Assembly (NCBI RefSeq): GCF_030064675.1
Contig: NZ_CP116413.1
Coordinates: 3,194,001 to 3,258,000 of the forward strand
Direction: 5' to 3'
DNA from: Crossiella sp. CA-258035
GTDB lineage: Bacteria > Actinomycetota > Actinomycetes > Mycobacteriales > Pseudonocardiaceae
Length of the DNA: 64,000 nt
This document shows, piece after piece, positions 32,055 to 41,135 of this stretch. Both the position numbers and the translations under genes were made by a program. The notes beneath the pieces were generated by a model. The model was given only the letters and a program-made list of their open reading frames with translations. It did no database searches and was not told where the DNA came from. Within the stretch, counting starts at the first letter, position 1. Every line of letters begins with the position of its first letter.

Positions 32055-32915
32055 TCAGGCTTTTGCCTTTGGTGAGATGTACTCGCCGATCTCCACATTG
32101 GACAGCTTGGCGTAGACACCGGGGTAACCGGTTGCCGCGCAGCCCTGGCCTCGGCTGACCACGCCGATCTGGATGAAGGTGTTGCGGCTGGGCAGGGAGA
32201 CGAACAGCGGGCCGCCGGAGTCGCCCTGGCAGGTGTCCTTGCCGGTCCGGCCGGCGCACAGGTCGCGGTCGGAGGTCTCGGGGTAGGAGACCGCGCATTC
32301 GTCGTTGGAGATCAGCGGCAGCTCGACCTCCTGCAGGCGGTCCGGCCGGTTCACCACGCCGCCGCCGGGGAAGCCGGGCTGGGCCTCCATGTTGCCCCAG
32401 CCGATGCCAGTGACCATGCGGCCCGGGCGCTCCAGCGCGTCGGTGCCGGGGGTGACCAGCTGGATGGGCTTGATGGTGGTGATGGGGGTGGCCAAGTACA
32501 GCAGCGCCACGTCGTAGCTGCCGTCCTCGAGGTACTTGTCATGCATCTCGAAGCCGACCACCGGGCGTTCCTCGCCCTGGGTGGCCGAGAGCGCGGTGCG
32601 GCCGACGAGCACCGAGACGTTCTTGATGGTCTCCGCGTCGTAGCCCTCCACGCAGTGCGCCGCGGTCAGGACGACGCGCGGACCCACCAGCGAACCGCCG
32701 CAGCGGTGCCGGTTGTACGCGGTCGGGCCGCGGCGGGAGTCCTGCAGGGTGGCCATGAACGGGTACTTGCCGTCCGGCACCGGGGTGCCGCCCACGACGA
32801 GCGCGCCCGGGTCGCCCGGCGGGGTGGACGGGGACGCGGCGGAGGTCCCCGTCAGCAGGCCGAGGCTGAGTGCGGCGGTGAGGGCGGCGAAGAGCACGCG
32901 CTTGCCACGGTTCAC
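32055..32915 (-). CDS. Secreted trypsin-like serine protease (second of tandem pair)
   Basis: A 286-residue exported S1 protease. A signal peptide covers about residues 1-28. Activation site 'LVVGG' is near 39. The triad is H87 ('TAAHC'), D135 ('YDVALL') and S233 ('GDSGGP'). Aspartate six residues before the serine ('KDTCQGDSGG') predicts cleavage after Arg/Lys. A short proregion 'SPSTPPGDPGA' precedes the mature start. It is a close paralogue of the upstream gene and shares long identical stretches. GTG 32915 overlaps the upstream stop as GTGA, so the two are co-translated. The C-terminus ends 'EYISPKAKA', without extra domains. Confidence 0.9.
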   Translation of the reverse strand: MNRGKRVLFAALTAALSLGLLTGTSAASPSTPPGDPGALVVGGTPVPDGKYPFMATLQDSRRGPTAYNRHRCGGSLVGPRVVLTAAHCVEGYDAETIKNVSVLVGRTALSATQGEERPVVGFEMHDKYLEDGSYDVALLYLATPITTIKPIQLVTPGTDALERPGRMVTGIGWGNMEAQPGFPGGGVVNRPDRLQEVELPLISNDECAVSYPETSDRDLCAGRTGKDTCQGDSGGPLFVSLPSRNTFIQIGVVSRGQGCAATGYPGVYAKLSNVEIGEYISPKAKA

Positions 32916-33790
32916 TGGGTGACCCCCAGTGCGGCCAGGGTGGTGGGGGCCTGGATCCAGCCGCCCAGCTCCTCGTTCGACAGCTTGCTGTACACGCCCG
33001 GGAAGCCGTGCGCGGCGCAGCCACGACCGCGGCTGACCACACCGATCTGGATGAAGGTGTTGCGGCTGGGCAGCGAGACGAACAGTGGGCCGCCGGAGTC
33101 GCCCTGGCAGGTGTCCTTGCCGGTCTTGCCCGCGCACAGGTCGCGGTCGGAGGTCTCCGGGTAGGAGACGGCGCACTCGTCGTTGGAGATCAGTGGGACG
33201 TCGACCTCCTGCATGCGGTCCGGGTAGTTGACCACGCCGCCGCCCGGGAAACCGGGCTGGGCCTCGGTGTTGCCCCAGCCGATGCCGGTGACGATGCGGC
33301 CCGGCCGCTCCAGCGCGTCGGTGCCGGGGGTGACCAGCTGGATCGGCTTGATCGTGGTGATCGGCTGGTCGATGGACAGCAGCGCGATGTCGTAGCTGCG
33401 GTCGGCCTTGTACTTCGGGTGCACCGAGACGAAGCGGACCTTGCGCTCCTCGCCCTGGTTCATCGAGAGCTGGGTGCGCCCGGCGATGACGGTCAGGCTG
33501 GGCAGGGTCTCCGGCGTGTAGCCGTCGACGCAGTGCGCCGCGGTCAGCACCACGCGCGGGCCCACCAGGGTGCCGCCGCAGTTGTGCCGGTCGTAGGCGG
33601 TCGGCCCGAACCGGGCGTCCTGCAAGGTGACCATGAACGGGTACTTGCCGTCCGGCACCGGGGTGCCGCCGACCACGAGCGCGCCCGGGTCGCCGGGGTT
33701 GTTCGGCGGCGCGGCCGCGGCTGCCCCGGCGGTGGCCACCACGCCGAGGGTCGCGGCCAACACGGCCATGAGGAGACGTTTGCCAAGCAT
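32912..33790 (-). CDS. Secreted trypsin-like serine protease (first of tandem pair)
   Basis: A 292-residue S1 protease with a signal peptide at residues 1-27, H86, D134, S232 and the specificity aspartate D226, so trypsin-like cleavage is expected. It differs from its neighbour mostly in the signal peptide, the H-to-D segment and the C-terminal helix ('LGGWIQAPTTLAALGVTQ'). The middle and S1-pocket regions are almost identical, which points to recent duplication or gene conversion. AGGGG precedes the ATG at a good distance. The long intergenic region upstream probably holds the operon promoter. Confidence 0.92.
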   Translation of the reverse strand: MLGKRLLMAVLAATLGVVATAGAAAAAPPNNPGDPGALVVGGTPVPDGKYPFMVTLQDARFGPTAYDRHNCGGTLVGPRVVLTAAHCVDGYTPETLPSLTVIAGRTQLSMNQGEERKVRFVSVHPKYKADRSYDIALLSIDQPITTIKPIQLVTPGTDALERPGRIVTGIGWGNTEAQPGFPGGGVVNYPDRMQEVDVPLISNDECAVSYPETSDRDLCAGKTGKDTCQGDSGGPLFVSLPSRNTFIQIGVVSRGRGCAAHGFPGVYSKLSNEELGGWIQAPTTLAALGVTQ

Positions 33791-34263
33791 GAGTGCCCCT
33801 TTTGTCTCTGTGCTGGCAGAAAGGTGTGCAGACCCCGTTTGCGAGAAGATCGGAAATGGGGTGCCCGCGACGCTATGCGCAGGTGAGACGGGGCCACATC
33901 AGACGATCGACGGGAGATCGACCGCCCATCGGCGTGGACCGAATGGACGGTGATCCAGGTCACTTTCAGTTGGGGCAACTCCGCCGGTGGGTCGGGCGTC
34001 AGAGATTGAGGACCCACTCGTGTGCCCCGGGCAATCGAGGGCCCCGGGCAGACCTTCGTCAGCGTGGCACTCGACGAAAGCTCGCTGACCGGCCCCCAGT
34101 TGAAACACTACTGTCTCTTCTGGAACCAAGTTGCCGCGTTCGGCGTTGGTTCATCGTAAGTTCTCAACTACGGGGCAGACCTGAAGCCCAGCTGAAGCTC
34201 GGTTAGGGTCGGTGCCGCGCCAGGGGAACGTCCCTGGTGGCGAGCAGGGGAGGGAATCACCCG
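33791..34263. other. Intergenic region, two divergent promoters, no gene supported
   Basis: A 473-base gap between the protease operon (minus) and the DHA2 exporter (plus). Composition is less GC-rich than the genes. It contains a repeated GCCCCGGGCA (near 34024 and 34040) and a GTCAGCG/CGCTGAC inverted repeat near 34059-34098. Open frames here lack starts or typical codon usage. It probably holds both promoters and regulator sites. I cannot place them with confidence. Confidence 0.5.
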
Positions 34264-35796
34264 ATGGACACCGCACCCACCGCGGTCGTCTCGCGTCGGC
34301 GCTGGGCCGTGCTCACCGTGTTGTCGGTGAGCCTGCTGCTGGTCGCGGTGGACGCCACCGTGCTGCACACCGCGGTCCCCTCGCTCGCCGCTGATCTCAA
34401 GCCGGGCCCGGTCGGGCTGCTCTGGATCATCGACGTCTACTCGCTGCTGGCCGCCCCGCTGCTGATCGCCTTCGGCACCCTGGGCGACCGGTACGGCCGC
34501 CGCCGCATCCTGATGTACGGCTACCTGGTCTTCGGCGCCGCCTCGATCGCGGCCGCACTGTCCACCAGCACCGGCATGCTGATCGCCGCGCGCGCCGGGC
34601 TGGGCATCGGCGGCGCGATGATCATGCCGGCCACCCTGTCGGTGCTGCGGCACATCTTCCCCGACCGCAAGGAACGCCAGTTCGCCATCGGCGTGTGGAG
34701 CGCGGTGGCTGCCTCCGGCGCGGCGCTGGGCCCGCTGCTGGGCGGCGTGCTGGTGGAGTTCTTCTCCTGGCACGCGGCCTTCCTGATCAACGTGCCGGTC
34801 ATGCTGGTCGCCATCCCGCTGGCGCTGTGGCTGGTGCCCGAGTCGGCCGACCCGGCCAAGGGCCGCTGGGACATCCTCTCCGCGCTGCTGTCCGCGCTCG
34901 GCGTGCTCGGCATCGCCTACGGCGTCAAGCAGGCCGGGCACCACGGCGTGCTCGACCCGGTGGCGATCGCCACCGGCCTCGGCGGCCTGCTGATGCTGGT
35001 CTGGTTCGTCCGGCGGCAGCTCAGCATGGAGAAACCGCTGCTGGACATGCGGATGTTCCGCAACGCCACCTTCAGCACCGCGGTGGCCTGCGTGGTGCTG
35101 GTGATGAGCTCGCTGGCCGGTCTCGGCCTGACGTTCTCCCAGTACCTCCAGTACGTCCTGCAACTCGGGCCGCTCGAGGCCGGGGTGCGGCTGATGCCCG
35201 CGATGCTCGCGGCCATCGCCGGTGGCCTGGTCGCCGCGCCGCTGCTGCAACGCTTCTCCACCAGCGTGGTCACCGCGGGCGGCTTCACCATCACCGCGAT
35301 CGCGCTGGTGCCCGCCGGGTTCTGGCTGGACACCCAGGACCACCCGTGGCTGCTGGTGCCCTGCCTGCTCGGCGTCGGCCTCGGCGTGTCCGCGGCCTTC
35401 ACCGCCTCCTCCGACGCGCTGCTGGCCTCCGCGCCACCCGCGCAGGCAGGCGCCGCGGCCGCGGTGGAGGAGACCGGCTACGAGCTGGGCACCGGGCTGG
35501 GCACCGCGATCGTGGGCAGCGTGATGTCCGCGGTCTACACCGCGCACCTGGCCGCCGTGCCCGGGGTGCCGCAGGGCAGCCTGGACGTGGCGCGGCAGTC
35601 CATGTCCGAGGCCGACCGGGCCGGGCGCGAGCTGGGCGGGCCGGCCGGTGAGGCGCTGCTCGGCGCGGCCAGGCAGGCGTTCGTGGACGGGCTCACCGTC
35701 ACCCTGGTGATCGCCGCGGTGGTGCTCACCCTGGCCGCGATCGTCGCCTCCCGACTCCTGCCCCGGCAGGTCATCAAGTCCGCAGGACACGACTGA
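34264..35796 (+). CDS. DHA2-family (EmrB/QacA-like) drug exporter
   Basis: A 510-residue, 14-helix MFS drug:proton antiporter. TM1 carries the DHA2 motif around 'LLLVAVDATVLHTAVPSLA'. Motif A 'GTLGDRYGRRRIL' follows TM2. Antiporter motif C is 'ASGAALGPLLGGVL' in TM5. The C-terminal half has the extra pair of helices. Substrates are probably cationic or lipophilic drugs. ATG 34264 is preferred over GTG 34237 because GGGAGGGAA lies just before it. A methyltransferase gene follows after 10 bases in the same direction and is probably co-transcribed. Confidence 0.9.
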   Translation: MDTAPTAVVSRRRWAVLTVLSVSLLLVAVDATVLHTAVPSLAADLKPGPVGLLWIIDVYSLLAAPLLIAFGTLGDRYGRRRILMYGYLVFGAASIAAALSTSTGMLIAARAGLGIGGAMIMPATLSVLRHIFPDRKERQFAIGVWSAVAASGAALGPLLGGVLVEFFSWHAAFLINVPVMLVAIPLALWLVPESADPAKGRWDILSALLSALGVLGIAYGVKQAGHHGVLDPVAIATGLGGLLMLVWFVRRQLSMEKPLLDMRMFRNATFSTAVACVVLVMSSLAGLGLTFSQYLQYVLQLGPLEAGVRLMPAMLAAIAGGLVAAPLLQRFSTSVVTAGGFTITAIALVPAGFWLDTQDHPWLLVPCLLGVGLGVSAAFTASSDALLASAPPAQAGAAAAVEETGYELGTGLGTAIVGSVMSAVYTAHLAAVPGVPQGSLDVARQSMSEADRAGRELGGPAGEALLGAARQAFVDGLTVTLVIAAVVLTLAAIVASRLLPRQVIKSAGHD

Positions 35797-35806
35797 GAGA
35801 GAAGCT

Positions 35807-36409
35807 GTGACCCCCACCGCTACCGAGTCCGAGCCCCAGGTCCGCAAGGGCTGGCGCACCCCGGCCGTGCTGTACCGCCTGATCAGCCACCCCGTGCTGC
35901 GCTTCGTGCTGGGCTGGGACCTGCCCAGCAGGGACGTGCGCAAGTGGGTGCCGAGCAGGCCGGGCAGCACCACCGTGGAGATCGGCAGCGGCGGCGGCTT
36001 CTTCACCAAGGCGCTGCGTGAGCACCTCGGCGGCGAGGCCCGGCTGATCGGGCTGGACCCGGCCGCGGGCGCGCAGAAGAAGCTGGCTGACAAGCACGCG
36101 GGCACGCCGGGCGCGGAGCTGGTGCTGGTGGCCGGGGACGGCTGCAAGCTGCCCTTCGCCGACAACAGCGTGGACACCATCTTCTTCACCTACAGCCTGG
36201 AAGAGGTGCCCGACCCGCTGGCCGCGGTGCGCGAGGCGGTCCGGGTGCTGCGGCCCGGCGGGGAGTTCGTCGCGTTCGTGTGGCGGCCGGTGATCCTGCA
36301 CAAGCGGCGCAAGCCGGTGCAGCAGCTCATCGACTCGCTGCTGACCAAGCAGAACCTGAGCAAGGGCCCGCAGAACCTGCGCATGGCCTACCGCAAGCCC
36401 GCGGCCTGA
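35807..36409 (+). CDS. Class I SAM-dependent methyltransferase
   Basis: A 200-residue methyltransferase of the UbiE/Methyltransf_11 type. AdoMet motif I is 'TVEIGSGGGFFTKAL' near residue 62. 'GLDPAAG' is the acidic end of strand two. 'DGCKLPFADNSVDTIFF' and 'VLRPGGEFVAF' are motifs II and III. The ~40-residue N-terminus ('VLYRLISHPVLRFVLGWDLP') looks amphipathic and may contact membrane or lipid substrate. It starts at GTG ten bases after the exporter gene, so it may modify the exported compound or a lipid target. A 12-bp hairpin follows the stop. Confidence 0.85.
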   Translation: MTPTATESEPQVRKGWRTPAVLYRLISHPVLRFVLGWDLPSRDVRKWVPSRPGSTTVEIGSGGGFFTKALREHLGGEARLIGLDPAAGAQKKLADKHAGTPGAELVLVAGDGCKLPFADNSVDTIFFTYSLEEVPDPLAAVREAVRVLRPGGEFVAFVWRPVILHKRRKPVQQLIDSLLTKQNLSKGPQNLRMAYRKPAA

Positions 36410-36416
36410 CCCGACA

Positions 36417-36443
36417 GCGGGCGGCCGGATCCCGGTCGCCCGC
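36417..36443 (+). terminator. Hairpin terminator after the methyltransferase gene
   Basis: A 12-bp stem with one G-T pair (36417-36428 with 36432-36443) and a 3-base loop, eight bases after the stop. Confidence 0.65.
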
Positions 36444-36470
36444 GGCTCGGCCCACTGCCGGGAGCATTAA

Positions 36471-36490
36471 CGTACTAAGTACGCTACCTT
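36471..36490 (+). promoter_or_regulatory. Palindromic operator and -10 box before the serine hydrolase
   Basis: CGTACT-A-AGTACG (36471-36483) is a perfect 13-bp palindrome directly upstream of TACCTT (36485-36490), which ends seven bases before ATG 36498. A repressor site over the promoter is likely. Confidence 0.5.
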
Positions 36491-36497
36491 GGGTGGC

Positions 36498-37874
36498 ATG
36501 ACCCGTATCGAGGACATCCGCGCCCGGCTCCAGGAGCAGCTGCCCGAACTGGCCGCCACGCACGGGGTGCCGGGGGCACAGGCCGCGGTGCTGGTGGACG
36601 GCGAGATCGTCGCGGCCGCCACCGGGGTGCTCAACCTGGGCACGGGGGTCGCGGCCACCACCGACTCGCTGTTCCAGGTCGGCTCGATCACCAAGCTGTG
36701 GACCGCGACCCTGGTGCTCCAGCTCCTCGACGACGGCCTGCTGGAGCTGGACCGGCCGGTGCGCGAGTACCTGCCGGAGCTGACCCTGGCCGACGAGGCC
36801 GCGGCCGCGGTGATCACCACCCGGCAGCTGCTCGCGCACACCGCGGGGTTCGCCGGAGACCTCTTCCGGGACACCGGCCACGGCGCGGACGCGGTCGAGA
36901 AGTTCGTGGCCACCCTCGGCGATGCGGCGCAGCTGTTCCCGCCCGGCGAGATGTTCTCCTACAACAACGCCGGCTACGTCGTGCTCGGCCGCCTGGTCGA
37001 GGTGCTGCGCGGCAAGCCCTTCAGCCAGGCCCTGCGCGAGCACCTGATCACCCCGCTCGGCCTGACGCACACCGCGACCGACGCCACCGAGGCCATCTGC
37101 TACCGCGCCGCGCTCGGCCACCTGCCCGGCCCGGACGGCGACCTGGTCCCGGCCCCGGTGTGGTCGCTGGTCGCCTCCTCGGCGCCGGCCGGCGCGCTGC
37201 TGTCCATGCGCGCTGCCGACCTGCTGGAGTTCGCCAGGCTCGCCGTGGACGGTGGCAGGGAGGGCGTGCTGTCCGCCGAGCTGGCCAAGGGGATGCTGGC
37301 GCCGCAGGTGGCCGTGCCCGAGGTTGGCCTGCTGCCCAGCCACTACGGCCTGGGCTGGGGTGTGTGGGACCTCCCGGACAACCGGGTGGTCGGGCACGAC
37401 GGCGGCACCATCGGCCAGAACGCCTTCCTTCGCGTGGTGCCCGCCGCGGGGGTGGCGGTGGCGCTGCTGACCAACGGCGGCGACGCGTTCCGCCTCTACC
37501 AGGACCTGGTGCGCCCCTTGGTCGCCGAGCTGGGCGGGGCAGAGCTGCCCGGCGCGCTGGTCCCGCCTGCCGAACCGGTCGCGGTGGACCCCGGCCGAGC
37601 GGTCGGCAGGTACGACGCGGTCATGGCCAGCCAGGAGATCACCTTCGACGAGCAGGGCCGGTGCTGGCTGACCATGCTGCCGCTGACCGAGGAGGCCAAG
37701 ATGATGCTGCCGTCGGTGGAACCGGTGGAACTGCTCGGGCTCACCGCGAACTCGTTGATCGCCAAGGAGCCGAGGATGGGCCTGCACCCGGTGTACGTGC
37801 TGGTGGGGGAGCCTGGTCAGCCCGCGCGGTTCCTGCACAGCAGCCGGGCGGCGGCTCGGATCCCGGGCAGCTGA
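36498..37874 (+). CDS. Class C beta-lactamase-related serine hydrolase
   Basis: A 458-residue cytoplasmic serine hydrolase of the AmpC/EstB group. Motifs are 'SITK' (S63, K66), 'YNN' (Y155, N157) and, in place of KTG, 'HDGGTIGQ' near residue 297. The C-terminal ~100 residues form a separate beta domain, as in D-aminopeptidase- or esterase-like members. No signal peptide is visible, so peptidase or esterase activity inside the cell is more likely than antibiotic resistance. ATG 36498 is used rather than TTG 36489. The M20 peptidase gene follows on the same strand, so the pair may act on related amide substrates. Confidence 0.85.
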   Translation: MTRIEDIRARLQEQLPELAATHGVPGAQAAVLVDGEIVAAATGVLNLGTGVAATTDSLFQVGSITKLWTATLVLQLLDDGLLELDRPVREYLPELTLADEAAAAVITTRQLLAHTAGFAGDLFRDTGHGADAVEKFVATLGDAAQLFPPGEMFSYNNAGYVVLGRLVEVLRGKPFSQALREHLITPLGLTHTATDATEAICYRAALGHLPGPDGDLVPAPVWSLVASSAPAGALLSMRAADLLEFARLAVDGGREGVLSAELAKGMLAPQVAVPEVGLLPSHYGLGWGVWDLPDNRVVGHDGGTIGQNAFLRVVPAAGVAVALLTNGGDAFRLYQDLVRPLVAELGGAELPGALVPPAEPVAVDPGRAVGRYDAVMASQEITFDEQGRCWLTMLPLTEEAKMMLPSVEPVELLGLTANSLIAKEPRMGLHPVYVLVGEPGQPARFLHSSRAAARIPGS

Positions 37875-37942
37875 GCGCGGCCTGGCCGCAACCGGCCGAC
37901 CCGGACAACACCGACCGGGTCGTCATCTCGCAGACTGTGCCG

Positions 37943-39067
37943 GTGACCTCCGATCTGCTCCGGCGCGCCGCCCAAGCCCTGCCCGCCCTGCTCGAGGACC
38001 TCGGCGAGCTGATCTCCTGCGAGTCGCCCTCGGCCGATCTGGCCGCGGTGGCGCGCAGCGCGGACCTGGTGGCGGAACAGGGCACCCGACTGCTCGGCGC
38101 AGCCCCGGAACGCCTGGAGCTAGGCGGGGTCAGCCACCTGCGCTGGCGCTTCGGCGACCGGCCCAGGGTGCTGGTGCTGGCCCACCACGACACGGTGTGG
38201 CCGATCGGCACCCTGGCCCGGCTTCCGTTCTCGGTCACCGACGGCGTGCTGCGCGGGCCCGGCTGCTTCGACATGAAGACCGGGCTGGCCCAGGCCCTGC
38301 ACGCGCTGTCCTGGCTGCCCAGCCTGGCCGGGGTGAGCGTGCTGGTCAGCGGGGACGAGGAGGTCGGCTCGCTGACCTCGCGGGAGCTGATCGAGGACAC
38401 CGCGCGGGGCTGCGCCGCGGTGTTCGTGCTGGAGGGCAGCGGCGAGCAGGGCGCGCTCAAGACCGAGCGCAAGGGCACCAGCATGTACCAGCTGGCCATC
38501 ACCGGCCGCGCCGCGCACGCCGGGCTGGAGCCGGAGCTGGGCGCCAACGCGGGCATCGAGCTGGCGCACCAGGTGCTGGCGCTGGCCGCGCTGGGCGATC
38601 CGGAACTGGGCACCACGGTCACCCCCACCGTGCTGTCCGCGGGCACCACCACCAACACCGTGCCCGCCGCGGCCGTGGTGCACTGCGATGTGCGCGCCCG
38701 CACCGCCGCCGAACAGCAGCGCGTGCACCAGGCCATCCGCGCCTTCGCCCCGGTGGTGCCCGGGGTGCGGCTCGATCCGCTGGGCGGCCCCAACCGGCCG
38801 CCGATGGAAGCCGCGTCCTCGGCGGCGCTCTACGCCCGCGCGCTCGCGCTGGCCGCCGGGCTGGGACTGCCGCCGCTGAGCTCGGTCGCGGTCGGCGGGG
38901 CCTCCGACGGCAACTTCACCGCCGGGATCGGCGTGCCCACCCTGGACGGGCTCGGCGCGGTCGGCGGCGGCGCGCACGCCGAGCACGAACACGTGCTCAC
39001 CGCGCACATCCCGCCCCGCACCGCGCTGCTGGCCGCACTGGTCGACGACCTGCGGAGCCGTGGATGA
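37943..39067 (+). CDS. M20-family metallopeptidase (carboxypeptidase G2-like)
   Basis: A 374-residue zinc peptidase or amidohydrolase. Metal and catalytic motifs are in place: 'AHHDTVWP' (H81, D83), 'GPGCFDMKTG' (D110), 'SGDEEVGS' (E139/E140) and a late 'GGGAHAEHEHV' histidine. The dimerisation lid runs between about residues 180 and 290. Members release C-terminal or N-acyl amino acids. The start is taken as GTG 37943; GTG 37937 is equally possible. Its stop overlaps the ATG of the GNAT-like gene (ATGA), and a peptidase-acetyltransferase pair suggests N-acyl amino acid turnover. Confidence 0.88.
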   Translation: MTSDLLRRAAQALPALLEDLGELISCESPSADLAAVARSADLVAEQGTRLLGAAPERLELGGVSHLRWRFGDRPRVLVLAHHDTVWPIGTLARLPFSVTDGVLRGPGCFDMKTGLAQALHALSWLPSLAGVSVLVSGDEEVGSLTSRELIEDTARGCAAVFVLEGSGEQGALKTERKGTSMYQLAITGRAAHAGLEPELGANAGIELAHQVLALAALGDPELGTTVTPTVLSAGTTTNTVPAAAVVHCDVRARTAAEQQRVHQAIRAFAPVVPGVRLDPLGGPNRPPMEAASSAALYARALALAAGLGLPPLSSVAVGGASDGNFTAGIGVPTLDGLGAVGGGAHAEHEHVLTAHIPPRTALLAALVDDLRSRG

Positions 39068-39912
39068 GCGCCGAAGCGGCCCTGGTGGAGACCGCCAAGC
39101 GGGACGCGCTGGCCGCCGCGCACGCCGCCGGGGTGGAGCTGGCCGAGCTGGCCGAGCTCAGCGACCTGCAACGCGCTTTCCAGCTGTTCCAGGACATCTG
39201 ACTGCCCAAGCCGGGCAGCGAGCCGATCACCGTCGAGCTGATGCGGGTGCTGGAGCACACCGGCGGCTACGTGGCAGGCGCGTTCAGCGCCGACGAGCTG
39301 GTGGGCGCGGGCGCCGGGTTCCTGGCCGCGCCGATCGGCCGCGGCCTGCACTCGCACGTGGCCGGGGTGTCCGGCCAGGCCCAGGGCCGCTCGGTCGGCT
39401 ACGCGCTCAAGCTGCACCAGCGGGCCTGGGCGCTGGTGCGCGGCCTGGACACGGTCAGCTGGACCTTCGACCCGCTGGTGCGCCGCAACGCCTTCTTCAA
39501 CCTGGCCAAGCTGGCCGCGCTGCCCGCGGAGTACCTGCCCGACTTCTACGGCCCGATGGCCGATGAGATCAACGACGCCGGGCCCAGCGACCGGGTGCTG
39601 CTGAACTGGCGGCTCACCGACCCCTCGGTCGCCGCGGCCTGCGCCGGCCGCCCGCTCACCCCGGACATCACCACCGCCGAACCACTGCTGTCCGATGTGG
39701 ACGGTCGGCCGGTGCGGCGGGCGACCGGGGCGGACACCGTGCTGGTCGCGGTGCCCGCCGACATCGAGACCTTGCGCGGCAAGGATCCGGTGCTCGCGGT
39801 GGAGTGGCGGTTCGCGGTCAGGGACACCCTCGGCGAGCTGCTGGACGCCGGTGCCAGGGTGACCGGGTTCCTGCGCAGCGGGTCCTACGTGGTGTCCCGG
39901 CCGGACCGCTGA
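39064..39912 (+). pseudogene. GNAT acetyltransferase (COG3375-like) broken by one in-frame TGA
   Basis: Reading from ATG 39064 gives 45 residues ending 'RAFQLFQDI', then TGA at 39199-39201. The same frame then stays open to 39912 and continues as a typical GNAT of the COG3375 kind ('LMRVLEHTGGYVAGAF', 'GRSVGYALKLHQRAWAL', 'SWTFDPLVRRNAFFNLAKL', 'YLPDFYG'). In relatives the interrupted spot is a tryptophan ('..VWG..' before the Leu/Pro-rich segment), so TGG to TGA is the simplest explanation. Total length with the stop read through is 282 residues, normal for the family. Restart at ATG 39241 would lose the first strand. It was coupled to the M20 gene by ATGA. Confidence 0.85.
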
Positions 39913-39918
39913 AGCGGG

Positions 39919-41010
39919 TCAGGGCGCGACGGTCACCTCGACCGTGCCCGCCTCCGGCTCCTGGAAGCGCAGCAGCGCCTCGCCCTCCTCGACCAGCTCG
40001 TCCAGGGTGCCCCGGGACAGCGGCAGGAACGGGCGCAGGGTGAGGATCGCCTTGTCCTTCTTGCGGGTGGTCTCCCACACGCCGCGGACCTGGCCGTCGA
40101 CCAGGAAGGTGGCCCGCACCCGCAGGTTCTTGGTCACCACCTCGCCGCGGTGCGCCTCGGCCAGTACCCTGGTGCGGTCGGAGTGCGCCAGCACCAGGTT
40201 GTCGAACTCCGGCAGGTATCGCACCGGGGCGGGCACGTCCTCCTCCGGGCGCGGGGCCTCCGGCAGGTCGAAGAGCTCGCGCCCCTGCTCGTCCTGGAAG
40301 ACCTCCAGCTTGTGCCGCAACCGGTCCATGATCTGCTTGGCCTCGGCCAGCCCGGACCAGGTGTGGAAGTCCTGGGCGGAGGCCGGGCCGAACGCGCCGA
40401 GGTAGCGCAGCGCCAGCTGGTCCGTCTCGTCCACAGTGGACAGTGGCTCGGGCAGCCACTCGTCGGCCAGGGTGAAGGCGGCCACCGTCGGGAACGACCA
40501 GCGGTCCTGGGTCGGCCGCATCACCAGCGGCAGCTGGGTGCGCACCGCGTAGCCCAGCGCGCGGTCGTTCACCGCGGGGAATGCCTCCTGCAGCAGCGGG
40601 CGCAGCTCGGTGAAGCTGCGCGGCGCGGCGGCCAGGATCGCCCGCGCGGTGGGCAGCAACCGCTCCAGGTCCAGGCCGTTGGCGCGGGAACCCAGCACCC
40701 GCAGCGAGGCAGTCAGCATCGGTTGCAGGGTGTGCCGGAACCGGAGGTAGTCCGCCGCGCTCATCAGGTGCAGGGTGCCGCGCAGCAGCGTGGCCCGGAC
40801 GATCCGGCGCTCGTGCAGCGCCTCGTGCAGCTCCCGCCGGTCGAAGCCGGCGATCCGGGTCCACAGCGCCACGAACGGCGGCCGCGCCTCCTGCGCCTGG
40901 ATCCCGCACAGTCGCTCCACCAGGTCGACCGCGGAGACCTGCTCCCTGCTCAGCAGGTGCTGGCGCGCCAGCGTCGCCCGGTTGAGCCGGCCACGGGTCA
41001 CGATGTCCAT
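39919..41010 (-). CDS. AlkZ/YcaQ-like winged-helix protein (HTH_42)
   Basis: A 363-residue protein of the winged-helix family that includes the DNA glycosylases AlkZ and YcaQ. The N-terminal region has the QxQ-type motif in 'GIQAQEARPPFVALWTRI', which is catalytic in AlkZ. Further family traits are 'RGTLHLMSAADY', a middle 'LRYLGAFGPASAQDFHTWSG' and the C-terminal 'VDGQVRGVWE'. AlkZ repairs toxin-induced crosslinks; many homologues remain untested. ATG 41010 is chosen since upstream codons give no conserved sequence. Its stop lies seven bases from that of the broken GNAT gene, which converges on it. Confidence 0.82.
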   Translation of the reverse strand: MDIVTRGRLNRATLARQHLLSREQVSAVDLVERLCGIQAQEARPPFVALWTRIAGFDRRELHEALHERRIVRATLLRGTLHLMSAADYLRFRHTLQPMLTASLRVLGSRANGLDLERLLPTARAILAAAPRSFTELRPLLQEAFPAVNDRALGYAVRTQLPLVMRPTQDRWSFPTVAAFTLADEWLPEPLSTVDETDQLALRYLGAFGPASAQDFHTWSGLAEAKQIMDRLRHKLEVFQDEQGRELFDLPEAPRPEEDVPAPVRYLPEFDNLVLAHSDRTRVLAEAHRGEVVTKNLRVRATFLVDGQVRGVWETTRKKDKAILTLRPFLPLSRGTLDELVEEGEALLRFQEPEAGTVEVTVAP

Positions 41011-41135
41011 ACCGGCCAGCTCATCATGTTCCCGTCGCGGACCGGGCACAATCCGGCCAAGAACCCGAGGATGTTACCCGTTTGATGAGTAGCCCGCTGG
41101 CCCGTCCGGTCGTCGGTTGTCCACTCAGGCAACCA

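Noticed and set aside
33793-34206. 137-codon frame in the gap upstream of the tandem proteases
   Set aside because: No ribosome site, atypical codon use and no family resemblance; treated as intergenic.
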